Shown: one piece after another, positions 49,196 to 59,950 of the stretch | How positions within the stretch are numbered: the stretch's first letter is position 1 | Layout: each line of letters opens with the position of its first letter | Assembly: GCA_038049695.1 (NCBI GenBank) | Contig: CP142451.1 | Coordinates: forward strand, 12,460,001-12,524,000 | Length of the DNA stretch: 64,000 bases | From: Cinnamomum chago | Lineage: Eukaryota; Streptophyta; Magnoliopsida; Laurales; Lauraceae | Direction: 5' to 3' | The notes under the pieces: model-generated | Seen by the model: only the letters and a program-made list of their open reading frames with translations | What the model was told of the DNA's origin: nothing | The model's database searches: none | Program-made: the position numbers and the translations under genes

Positions 49196-50399
49196 AAAAA
49201 TTGGCTATATCATACGTATAAATCTTTGAGGAAAAAAAAAAGGTCTTTGCAGGTCATGATTGTATAAAAATTAACCACCTAAGCATCATTTTGGCGGAAT
49301 AGATGGTGCAAATCCATCATTGTGTCCGTCTAATTGTGTTACATTATACGGGTATTAAGGTACATTGAAGCTGAATTTCAATGAATCCTTAAATATCAAC
49401 AGATGCATGCATTTACATATCATTTCTCAGTGGACCATTCACTTGTGGGGAGAAAAACCCACTTGCAGCTGACTAAACAGTAGGGAACAGCTGGGGCCAA
49501 ACTTAAAAATCCTAGCTAGCTTGAATGAAACCTTAACGTACTCAACCATGATCCTAATTCTCAACCCAAGTGAGCCTTGGGTATGGTTGAGTTAGTCTTA
49601 TTGTGATATCTTCAAAATGTCCCCAAAACTAAAATAACATGAGAAAATCAGCAATCATATTACAACAAATGGAATAAAAAATGTCCTTAATATTACACGA
49701 TATTTAACAATTGAGAAACCAATTCATTTTAGATGACACATTCTCTTAATTATATATCTAGATCAATTATAGTGTCAGGCTCGAGATTTTCATTCGAGGG
49801 GTGCGGACCCTATTGGTAGTTTGGTTTTAAGGGTAAATCAACGGTTTTCATGTGGATTTTGAGGGGCGATCCATAAATTTTATTGAATCTTAAAAAGTGG
49901 ATACAGCATTTTCATTTAGGTTGTTGAAAGCGCACTACTATTTGGCGGATTTGTGAGTGACCTCACCTACAGGCTTGTACGTAGGTTCGTCCTCATAGAA
50001 AGGCGACTGTAAAAAAAATATTTATATAAGAATGGGTGCAACTAGACGCACTCGCTTTACGAAGAGATGAATAAAGTAGGTGTGGTGTGAGTGAAATTTG
50101 TTGAGAGCGAAAGGGGATGGATGGATATGGCAGGCAGGAATTCCTAAAAGAATAGGAATGTATCTTCCCCTGCAGCTAAAAGATCCAATGATTCTATACC
50201 CACCACTCTGTCTCTCTCTCTCTCTATTCAGAGTATTCTCCAACTTCTAATCAACGCACCCGCGTCGTCATCACACCAGGTGCATGCACATCGCACTCTA
50301 AAAATGCCCAAAAGAAAACGCTATAGCTCCGTGTGTGATGCATGTAGACGTGGTCCCTTTCCTTTATATATTTCCACACTACCTTTTTGTGGGTCCAAG
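49196..50399. other. Intergenic with one hAT-like repeat fragment
   Basis: 49775-49920 (CAGGCTCGAGATTTTCATTCGAGGGGTGCGGACC) belongs to the family at 33096 and 36455. A CT run is at 50208-50225. No gene seen. Confidence 0.45.
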
Positions 50400-51810
50400 T
50401 AGGGCGGGGCGGGGACGGAATTGGGGTGCCCCGTCCCCGCCCCGCAATTATAAAAATTTTAAATATGCAGGAGTTGGGATTCGAACTTGGGTGGGAAAGT
50501 AACTAAAGGTTTGTCTTACCAGTAGACCAAACTTCATTTCTTATAATGCTTTACCTTATTTAAAATATATTCATATATTCAAAATTGTTACACACATACA
50601 TATATATGTATATGTATATGTATATATATACACACATACATATACATATATATACACACATACATATTTATACACTTGAAAATATCATATATGCTTTGAG
50701 ACATTCTTTATAAAAAAGACAATCTCTCTCTAAAATATCATGATCTCCATCAATACATGGTTTCACTTCATTTCTGGTGTTGAACTCCACTCACTAATAA
50801 AGAGGTAATCGTGGGTTTGCAATTTATTTGCAAGTTGCAAATCACTCAAAAAAAAAAAAAAAACCCTCAAAACAAAGATAAGAGAAATGACCTATCAATA
50901 TGTGGATATGGTTATTGTAGTGTCAAACAACCTCAGCCGCTTTGACTTTCCAAGCATGTGGATCATATTAGCTTAGGTAAATAATTACTTATTTATGTGA
51001 CACTTAACTTGCAATGTTAAATCATTAGTACAATGATTCTAATCATACTAAGGTTGATTACATATAATTAAAATTAGTATAATTTATAGTGTTGTTAGTA
51101 TAATTAGAATCATATTAAGTTACTAACTATAATTTACCTTGCCATTTCTAATCATATAAGTTATTATAAGTGTATAGCATGATATATTTTGTAATATTAT
51201 ATCAAATTAGTATAATTTATATTGTTATTAGTATGATTAGAATCATACCGATTATAATTTACCTTGCTATCTCTAATAATCTATATTATAATAAGCATAA
51301 AGCATGATCTATCATTCTATTATATTTGTTTTATTTAATATGATTTATCATGTCACAATTTAACATTATATATGATTAAAGTCAAATAAGCTTAGATAGA
51401 TTTTTTAACAACTTTAATTTCATTAAATTTGAATTAGAAGGAATGTGATCATATTATATGCTTTTATAATGTATAGGGTTCAATTAATTATATGTTTAAC
51501 TTTAAAAAAAGTCTTCAATCAATCTACTTAACCCTTAATAACAACATAAAATCAATCTATACATTTACATATAAATATGTTTATTTATTATAAAAAAAAT
51601 CTAAAATATATATTTAAGAGGATTATTAATCAATGGGGCGGGGTAACAGGGCGGGGCGGGGCGGGGAAAAGAGCAAACCCATCCCCGCCCCGCCCCGCCT
51701 TCGGGGCATAGTTTTATTCCCCATCCCCGCCCCACCTAAGGATCGGGGCGGGGAAAACCCGTGCGGGGCGGGGCGGGCGAGGCGGGGCGGGGCAAAATTG
51801 CCATCCCTAG
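50400..51810. mobile_element. hAT-type non-autonomous element with GGGGC-rich ends
   Basis: Starts TAGGGCGGGGCGGGG and ends in the complement of TAGGGATGGCAATTTTGCCCC. The 8-bp target duplication is GGTCCAAG (50392-50399) and GGTCCAAC (51811-51818), one mismatch. The ends carry repeated GGGGCGGGG in both orientations (50401-50445 and 51631-51795). The 1.1-kb interior is strongly AT-rich with TA/CA runs at 50588-50675 and has no transposase. Overlapping frames through the GC-rich ends are composition effects. Confidence 0.75.
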
Positions 51811-52396
51811 GTCCAACTTGGCCGGAGGATAATAGCCTCATTCACGCAACCCCACTCAGACTCCCTCGAGTCTCGACCACAATCATGCCGGCACCAGGGC
51901 CCTGCCTGCGACCCTATTCCCAAGTCCAGGTAGAGGGCAAGCATTGGATTGGTCCAGATTTGAACTGGTATAAATTACATAGGAATTCACGGTTCATAGA
52001 AAGATATATGACTAAAATGGTGTGAGAGATCAAGGATATGAGATAGAGGCATAGATAAGATAATGATTGTCAAGGATTCGAATTACTAAAGTGGTGTTGG
52101 ATATTCATTTTTCATCTTCTCTTCTTATTTAATAAGAGGTTTATTTGATTGTCATCTTCAATATTTATCTTTGGTTATGCAATTTTTTAATAGTGATCAA
52201 AAATACAATCCTAGGTGTTTAATTACAAGGAACAGAAAGGGTCTAGATGTGAGATTCGGTTAGGGTTATTGGAATTAAATCAGGCTTAGGCCTTCTTCTT
52301 CTTTTTTTTTTCCTGAACCGTCATGGAAACTCAATTTGGGTTGGGTTTTAGAGCGGGAGCATCCCAATTAAACTCCAGTACTTGGCTTAACATATA
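51811..52396. other. Intergenic
   Basis: No exon, RNA gene or element end recognised between the hAT element and the TRIM composite. Confidence 0.4.
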
Positions 52397-53079
52397 TGTA
52401 ACGCCTCACCCTTTACGCATGCATGATATTGTCCGCTTTAGCCCATATGCCTCACGATTTTGCTTTTGATGAGTGAGCCGACTCTCAACTAGTTCGAGTG
52501 TGGGTCCCCTGCCGTGGCCTTGTGCAAGTGGGCGGGTCTCTATGTGACTAGCAGGCTACTGCACAGGGACATGCAGCCTTAAGGGGGTTTGATTGTGACG
52601 CCCCGAAGTCACACATCGACTATAGAGAGGAAAGTGAATGGGGTTATATGTAGAGTTTATACCCTTACCTTGCATGAGGCCTTTTAATTGGTTGAGGCTC
52701 ATCAGAAGCAAAACCGTGAGGCCCGTGGGCCAAAACGGACAATATCATACATGCGTGAAAGGTGTGGCATTACAAATGGTATCAGAGCCGACTCTCGACT
52801 AGTTCGAATGTGAGTCCCCTGCCGTGATCTGATGCAAGTGGGCAGGTTTCCATGTGAGCGAGCCAAGAGGACTGACAGGCTACTGCACAGAGACGTGCAG
52901 CCCTAAGGGGGGTCCCACATCGACTATAAAGAGGAAAGTAAATGGGGTTATATGTAGAGCTTACACCCTTACCTTGCATGATGCCTTTTGATGGGTTGAG
53001 GCCTATCAGAAGCAAAACCGTGAGGCCCGTGGGTTAAAAGTGGACAATATCATGCATACGTATAAGGTGGGGCGTTACA
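52397..53079. mobile_element. TRIM (miniature LTR element), rearranged multi-copy composite
   Basis: Parts in order: an inverted partial LTR (52397-52473); an internal domain (52475-52593); an LTR (52594-52774, TGTGACGC...GCATTACA); a primer-binding site for initiator tRNA-Met (TGGTATCAGAGC, from 52777) with a second internal domain ending in a CTAAGGGGGG purine tract; and a second LTR (about 52914-53079). The LTR is about 180 bp and the internal domain about 140 bp, with no coding capacity, as in TRIMs. ATATA flanks the whole composite (52392-52396 and 53080-53084), though in AT-rich DNA this is weak. The LTRs differ at roughly 10%. Confidence 0.75.
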
Positions 53080-53198
53080 ATATATATTCATAAATTCCAA
53101 ACTTTGAAAACAGTCAAATTGTTTAGCACTACAATTAGGTAAGGGAGGTACCTCATTACTAAGCTGTTTATGGATTGCCACAAAGACGCATGTCAAAA

Positions 53199-53236
53199 CC
53201 CGCCCCGCCCCGCCCCGCCCCGCCCCGCCCCGCCCC
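53199..53236. repeat. CCCCG pentanucleotide microsatellite
   Basis: A pure run of about 7.5 units in AT-rich surroundings. The same pentamer (as GGGGC) fills the ends of the hAT element at 50400-51810. The G-rich (minus) strand could form G-quadruplexes. Confidence 0.9.
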
Positions 53237-55018
53237 AAAATAGTATTGTCATATTTTCAGTTGAGCTTTATCAGCTATATTATTCCTAAGATAGGAAAGG
53301 TTTGGCCATTTTTAAAAATAATTGTATACATGTATTACAAGAAGGAGAAGAGACTATATGATGTTTACTTGTATAAGCACAAAATTCATGTACCAACATT
53401 TCCATAAATTAACTTCTTTTTAAAACAAACCAATCCAGGTAGTTTGGGTACCCAAACTGACCTCATGTCAACTGGATTTTACCTAAATTACTCAAATATA
53501 AATACTATTCGATTTTTCATGTCCCTAACTAGTTCAGCAGTGGCAATTTTTTTTATTTTTTTATTTTTTCATCTCATGCTTGGTCCAGTTACTTATTGGA
53601 AAAATAAACCAAAGGTCGACCGCATGGACCCCATTTATTACTCGACACGAAACTTTCCTTTGGAACACGCTTTCACCAAAATTGCACAAATATACTAAAA
53701 AAAAACGATGTGGTGGACAATTGATCCTACCCATAAACAACCACTTTGTACTATTATTCCTTTTATAATTTTTCGTTCTTGCCTTCTCTTGATCTTTTCC
53801 AAATTCATTTCCATGGCCTCCACTTCGTTAAATTGAAAGAGAGAATAACTTTGTAAGATTGAAAGTTATTGTTTTTTCTTGAAAGGTATAAAAATATGCT
53901 AAATTGTGATTAAAAAAACGCCACAATCAACATAGAAAGAAATGCAAGAAACATAAGAACTTGAGTGTCTTATCTCACGCAGCGACCTATCGATCAATCC
54001 CTAAATATGCAAATTACCTCACACGTATAAGACCAATATACCAAACAACTTAAAAATACAAAATAGGAACAATAAGATTCACAAGCATTCACCGCTTATT
54101 TCGCGAATCAAACTATAAATATAGGTTCAATTGTGGGTAAAAAGTACATTTATCTATAAACTACTATTAATTATTGCAGTAATCATTCTTTACTACAATC
54201 AAAAGGGTAATATTGCTTTATCTCAGATGTCTAGCCGAGGCCCCTATTAACGATTTAAATCTTTCAAAGGTGTAACCCACATGTACTAATCTCATTTGAC
54301 TTTTTTAACATGCAATCACTCACCCTTCTAAAGTAAAATAGGCCACTAGTCCATAATCTCCCTTTAATCAAACAAATTAAGAATAACAATTTGACCACTT
54401 GTCTAATTTGTCCTACTAATCTCACATCATTAACTCCTACTCTCCTTTGCGTACCCCAAAAAAAAAAATCCCAATCTCCTTTATAAATAGAAAACACTAT
54501 AAACATACAGCTTAGACTGCTTGTCCTTAATCTCACGTTTATCAAGAGAATATTAGCAACTTGACCTTTAGTCAAGCTCTCCAGCTAATCTTCCTTTAAT
54601 CAAGAGAAGATTAACAACTGGACCACATGTCCAGTTGTATTGCTAATCTAAACTCAATCTAAGAGAAGAGTATTTTCTATTAAAAAAAGTTTTGTACAAT
54701 CAACCTTTATGGGACTCATCACTTGGGCTCACCTTTCATCAGTACAGCGCCTTCTATAGTCTTTCATCACATGATCTTGCATCAGGGCTAATTTTGCACC
54801 TGTCAAACCTTCACTAGTCACTGGTTTAATTTAAATTGTAAAAAGAGAGATAAATCCATAGCTAGATACTATTAAACTTTAAGGCGGTTTAATGAAGGGT
54901 TATTATAATATATTGACGCCTTTTTTTTTTTTTGGCTCCTCATTATTCGTAAAGAGACATTTTCATTTACCGTTGGGCCATGAGTTGGACTATATATTAG
55001 CAATATGTCATATATATA
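53237..55018. other. AT-rich intergenic, no gene supported
   Basis: Frames at 53444-53698 and 54264-54575 have no recognisable domain and biased composition. The words ACTAATCT/AGAGAAGATTA recur at 54290-54660. Confidence 0.4.
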
Positions 55019-55191
55019 GGGGAATGTTCATATGCATCTATCCCTCACCATAGGGTGAGGGATGCTTCCATAAATGGGGGGTTTCAAGTACACTCTATGT
55101 ACTTGAAATCCCCATTTTGTACTTGAAACCCCCCATTTATGGAAGCATCCCTCACCCTATGGTGAGGGATAGATGCATATGAACATTTCTC
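55019..55191. mobile_element. Fold-back miniature element (74-bp arms, near-perfect palindrome)
   Basis: Arms 55019-55092 and 55118-55191 are inverted copies with only about two mismatches, both at the outer ends (GGGGAATGTTC against GAGAAATGTTC). The 25-bp loop repeats part of the arm (GTACTTGAAATCCCCATTT). TATATA lies on both sides. The transcript would fold into one long hairpin. Probably a MITE; superfamily unassigned. Confidence 0.75.
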
Positions 55192-56620
55192 ATATATATA
55201 TATATATATAATATAGACATGTGTCATGTCTATTTCTAATCCTTGAAGTCCCTCATGGTGCCCATATGATGACAATCCAAATTAGAGGAGAGTGTGGGGT
55301 AGCGGCCATGTAAACAACATGGGTGGGGGGCACCTTTTGATTTCAGTGGGCCAACCGATGGATTGATCCCTATGTTTCACACATGAGAAACTCCTTCCAT
55401 TTCTGCCCATCAAAAAGAGGAAGTAAAGAAAGTTAGTCACAAAATTCAGATTTAGTTGATCTAACAGTGGCCATCTCACTAATTTAAATAATAATTTATT
55501 ATTTGATCACTAAAATAGGTGCTAAGGCCAATAAGAGATTTAGATTTTCCAAAGGTGGGCTCCACGCATGTTGTTAACATCGGCATTGCATCAAACTACC
55601 ATGCAACATTCTGCCCTCCAAACTATTCATCTTGAATATCATCCCACTAGTGATTTTAGGGAAATGAGACAGTTTCGAGTTGAAACCATAATTGATTTGG
55701 ACCCGAACCATTTTCTAAATAACGGTTTTGACTCAGAACCTGTTTTGTTGGTTGCAGAACTGATTCTAGGGTCATATTCAACTAGAGAATCATAATTTAG
55801 TTCCAAAACCGATTTAACTTATTTTCATTTATTTCATTTAATCATTCAACTTTTAACAGTACATCAAGTCTATTACCTCTAGAAATAAACATAAAAATGT
55901 CCAACAAAAGTTGATTTTAAATTATAATTTGCAACAATAAAAACTAGTACGTTGGGCCAACAGGTCAGAACCTCTATAGACTTAGAGTCGGACCCATTTA
56001 TCAATTGAAACTTAAATTGGGTTATACCATTTTTTTTCTTTTTTTCAAAGCAAAACCTCTAACTGATCAAAAAAAATAAAATACTTATTTGCATCCCTAC
56101 CATTGACACCCTCAAATTTTACTTCTACAAAAGTTCGTCCCACCGTAATAAGATACCCTAAATCCATCATCAACCATGTACACAATTTAACAAGTGGAAG
56201 GATGGTGTAATTTGAAAGTATGTCACTTGACAAAGAGAGGATGGGATTGAAGATGTCAGACACTCCTCACAAGCATCATGCATTGGGTGCCACAATTAGA
56301 AATCCCTTTAAATTAGGGCACATGAGCACCGCGTGTACAGTGGTGGTGTGCAGGAGAGCGTGGCGCGTCATAACTCGTACCCGGGCAGAGTCAATGATTC
56401 TTCCCGAAACTTGAAAATAAAACTTTAAAAGAAAAACAAAAAGCCCCAAAACCGCCAGGGGGGAAGAATCAAACCCAAACCCACACAGAAAGGGGTGGTT
56501 TCGGTTTTTGATTGGATTAGGTGGGGAATCGCCAGGAGCCAAAAAGCGGTTTCGGGACGGATACATTGCATTTGGGAAGGGGAGATGTCCTGGACCCTAT
56601 CAATTGTATCCAGAGACCAG
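55192..56620. other. Intergenic and distal promoter of the EBF gene
   Basis: A TA run near 55193-55212. No exon recognised. A conserved-looking GC-richer part at 56270-56600 precedes the EBF leader. Confidence 0.4.
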
Positions 56621-56622
56621 AC

Positions 56623-56632
56623 GACATCATAA
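56623..56632 (+). promoter_or_regulatory. TATA-like element of the EBF gene
   Basis: ATCATAAAAG, about 25-35 bp before the CT-rich leader (CCTCTCTTCTTCTTCC at about 56666) and 260 bp before the start codon. Confidence 0.4.
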
Positions 56633-56738
56633 AAGAGGAGACATAGCCCTAATTCAACCCCATAGATTCCTCTCTTCTTCTTCCGCTAGGGTTTCCTTCT
56701 ACATCTTCTTCTTCATCTATTTGGAGCTGCTTATTCTA

Positions 56739-56765
56739 ATGATTTCGTGCAATCGAATCCTGTGA
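56739..56765 (+). promoter_or_regulatory. Upstream ORF 1 in the EBF leader (8 codons)
   Basis: ATG ATT TCG ... CTG TGA encodes MISCNRIL. Its stop overlaps the next ATG in TGATG, a layout that can allow termination-reinitiation. It is in the 5' UTR if transcription starts near 56650. Confidence 0.45.
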
Positions 56766-56889
56766 TGCATTCAGAGGCTTGTGGAGGTCTGGATCTAGTT
56801 CTGTTTCTTGTGATTTTGATCCTTTTTGCTGTCGGTCGAGGGTTTTTCGGTGAGGATCTGTTCGGTTTCGGATCTCAGAGGCTCGAATC

Positions 56890-59266
56890 ATGCCTGCTAT
56901 CGTCAATTATGGAGGTATAGTTCAGATCTATGCTGCTTCCGTTCGAATCTTCCTGTTTTTTTAGGAGATCTGGGTAGATCATGGTTCATGTTAGGTTTTT
57001 TTTTTTTTTTTTTTTTTTTTCTCTGTTTGGTTTCTGAAAATCGATTTATGGTAGATAGAAGCGTTTATAAGGGCTTTTGACTCTAGATCGGATTTCTTTA
57101 AGTTTAGGAAGATTAACATCGATTTTGTAATTCCATGGACGCTCTGGTGTGTGGATTTGATGAACATCTCTTTGATTTTCCCCCTTTTCCTTTGAACGAT
57201 TCGTGATCGTATGATTTCTTCGATTTTCTCTTTAGATCTGGTTGTGAAAACTATTTCAAATCCATCATCTATGCATAGAACGTTGTTTTCAGTTTCTAAT
57301 CTCATATGCTGAATGAAAAACAAAAGGCTAAATCTGTTTATGACTGTTTCTCTTGGCAGGTGATGAGGATTTCCGCCTCTCTGGTTCTTCTTTCTACTCG
57401 AACCTCATGGATTCGAGCCTCATACTTTCTCTCGGCCCTCACGTCGATGTCTACTGCCCTCCTCGCAAGAGATCGCGCATCAGCGCTCCTTTCGTCCTCA
57501 GATCACCCAAAATCGAAGAAGAGAAGCGCAGCTCGATCGATGTTCTTCCTGATGAGTGCCTCTTCGAGATCTTCAGACGCCTCCCTGGCGCCCAAGAGCG
57601 CAGATCCTGCGCGGGTGTCTCCAAGCGCTGGCTCATGCTTCAGAGCAGCATCCGTAGAGCCGAGATCTGCAGCGCTAATGATGTCGTAATGTCTTCTCCT
57701 TCCGAGGAGGCAGCAGAAGAATCTGAGAGCGATGGGTTCCTTACAAGGTGCTTGGAAGGGAAGAAAGCTACTGATATTAGACTCGCAGCTATTGCTGTTG
57801 GCACCTCCACTCGTGGGGGTTTGGGCAAGCTCATGGTCCGTGGAAGCAATTCCACTCGTGGGGTTACTGATCTTGGCCTCACAGCCATCTCTCGTGGGTG
57901 CCCCTCTCTCAAGGCTCTATCTCTTTGGAACGTCAATTCCGTCACTGATGCAGGCCTTTCCGAGATTGCAAACAACTGCAACATGTTGGAAAAGCTCGAT
58001 CTTTCCATGTGCGCTTCGATTTCTGATAAGGGCTTGCTTGCTGTTGCGCGGAGTTGCCCGAATCTCGTTTCATTGACCATTGAATCTTGCCCGAAGATTG
58101 CGAATGAAGGTCTGCAGGCAATTGGCAGGTGCTGCCCAAAACTGAGGTCTGTTTCGATCAAGGACTGCCCTCTTGTGGGTGATCAAGGCGTTGCGAATCT
58201 CGTGTCATCAGCCTCTGTGCTTACAAAGATAAAGCTTCACGCTGTGAACATCACCGATCTGTCTCTTGCTGTCATAGGCCACTACGGCAAGGCTCTCACT
58301 GATGTTGCTTTCACCGGCCTTCAGTGTGTGAGCGAGAGGGGCTTCTGGGTCATGGGCAACACGCTTGGTTTGGAGGAATTGAAATCATTGGCGATTACTG
58401 CTTGTGCGGGTGTGACTGATCGCGGTCTTGAAGCTCTGGGGAAAGGTTGCTTCAACCTTAGGCAGGTGTTCCTTCGCAGGTGTTCCTTTGTGTCTGATAG
58501 TGGACTCAAGGCTTTTGCCCAAGCCGCAGCGTCACTGGAGAGTCTGCAGCTTGAGGAGTGCAACAGGATTACCCAATTGGGTGTGCTTGGTGCTCTCTCC
58601 AACTGCGGCGAGAAGCTGAGGGCCCTTTCATTGGTAAAATGCATCGGAATCAAAGATACAACTTTGGGCTCAGCTCCCCTCTCTCCTTGCAGATCACTGA
58701 GATCCTTAACCATTTCCAACTGCCCTGGCTTTGGTTCCACAGGGCTTGCGTTGGTGGGGAAATTGTGCCCTCAATTGCAGCAGCTTGACCTCAGTGGTCT
58801 TCGCAGTGCTACTGATGCTGGGTTTCTAGCTTTGCTTGAAGGATGTGAATCAGGGCTGGTGAAAGTAAACCTCTCGGGCTGTATCAATTTGACAGATGCG
58901 ACGGTCTTGCCCTTGGTCAGGTCGCATGGAAGCACTCTCCAAGTCCTGAATCTGGAGGGTTGCTGGAGGGTGACGGACGAGAGCTTGGTGACAATTGCCG
59001 ACAGCTGCTCTCTGCTGATTGAGCTTGATGTATCTAGGTGCATGGTCACCGATGCAGGTGTTGTAGCTCTGGCCTCTGCAAAGCAGCTTGATCTGCAGAT
59101 CCTCTCCCTGTCAGGTTGCTCTCAGGTATCCAACAAGAGCATGCCCGAGCTGAGGAAGCTGGGTCGTTTCCTTGTGGGACTGAATCTTCAGAACTGCAAT
59201 TTGATCAGCAACAGTGCCATCGAGTTGCTCGGGGAGCATCTTTGGAGATGCGATATCCTTTTCTAA
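56890..59266 (+). CDS. EBF1: EIN3-binding F-box protein (EBF1/EBF2 type)
   Basis: Exon 1, 56890-56914, encodes MPAIVNYG; exon 2, 57360-59266, starts GTGATGAG after GGCAG. Together they give 643 aa, close to the usual 620-650. The position of the single intron after about eight codons matches known EBF genes. The F-box spans residues about 67-112 (SIDVLPDECLFEIFRRLPGA...SKRWLML). A basic PRKRSRI at 43-49 may be a nuclear signal. From about 150 to the end are leucine-rich repeats of the LxxLxLxxCxxITDxGL type. The protein is the substrate receptor of an SCF ubiquitin ligase that destroys EIN3/EIL transcription factors in the nucleus, damping ethylene responses. Exon 2 is GC-richer than its surroundings. 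Whether it is the EBF1 or EBF2 orthologue cannot be decided; the symbol marks the family. Confidence 0.95.
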
Positions 59267-59950
59267 TTTTGAAAAGGAGGTAGAATTCACGAGTCATGGA
59301 AGATAGTTTGAAGATAAAACAGTAGTGGTAGTAGCAGTAAGTATCAGAAGAACCTCGTACAGTCAACTTATTTGGGTCGCAGCAGCAACAACAACGCCAT
59401 TAGGTTTTCCAGGCCTGTCACAGAAGTGGGCTTTCTTTTTCTCCCAGGCTCGGTTGTTTTCCAGGGACTATGGCCTTCCCCAATCCCCTTTTTTTGCAGG
59501 TGGTCTTGTATTATGGATACCTGTTTTAGTTTTTGGCTTCCCCTCGGGGGAGCTTTCCTTCCATGGCCATTGTCCTTGAGAATAACAACTACCTTGCCCT
59601 GGTTCCTAGGGTTGCCCTTCTTGTGTAGGTCAGTTGTTTTGCAGTGTTTTAGCGCAGCCTCATTCTCCATGCTATAGTGAGGTGGCTAAGCTTTTCAGTT
59701 CGGTGGGTCAGTCTTGTTTCAGGTGTTTGAACCTTGTTCTAGAGAATCTGGTCTTGTTAATGTTTTGGTTGCTTTTGGCAGTTCGTTTGTGCCTGAGATT
59801 CGTGGGTTTGGTTTAATGGCAGCCGGTTCTTTTTGGTCTTGCCATGACAATCTCTCTCTTTTTGGGGGGAGATGTTTTTTTCCATCCATGCCCTAGTTTT
59901 GCAGGCTGTTGTAACTGTACTCTGCAACTTTAATCATATATGAAATAGCA
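59267..59950 (+). promoter_or_regulatory. EBF 3' UTR with poly-U motifs
   Basis: Several U-rich stretches lie after the stop: 59431-59440, 59488-59495, 59829-59834, 59859-59863 and 59874-59881. In Arabidopsis, poly-U motifs in EBF1/EBF2 3' UTRs are bound through EIN2 to repress translation under ethylene. The likely 3' end is near 59945, just past AATCATATATGAAAT. Open frames in this region are not genes. Confidence 0.6.

Noticed and set aside
51626-52025. Overlapping sense and antisense frames at the GGGGC repeats
   Set aside because: Translation of GC-rich pentamer repeats at a hAT end; no protein family and a composition artefact.
57306-57689. 127-codon frame overlapping EBF
   Set aside because: Not a separate gene; the F-box frame explains the coding bias. 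Kept only as a possible overlapping upstream ORF.
57640-58740. Long antisense frames (173 and 139 codons) across the EBF exon
   Set aside because: Shadows of the GC-rich leucine-rich-repeat coding sequence on the opposite strand.
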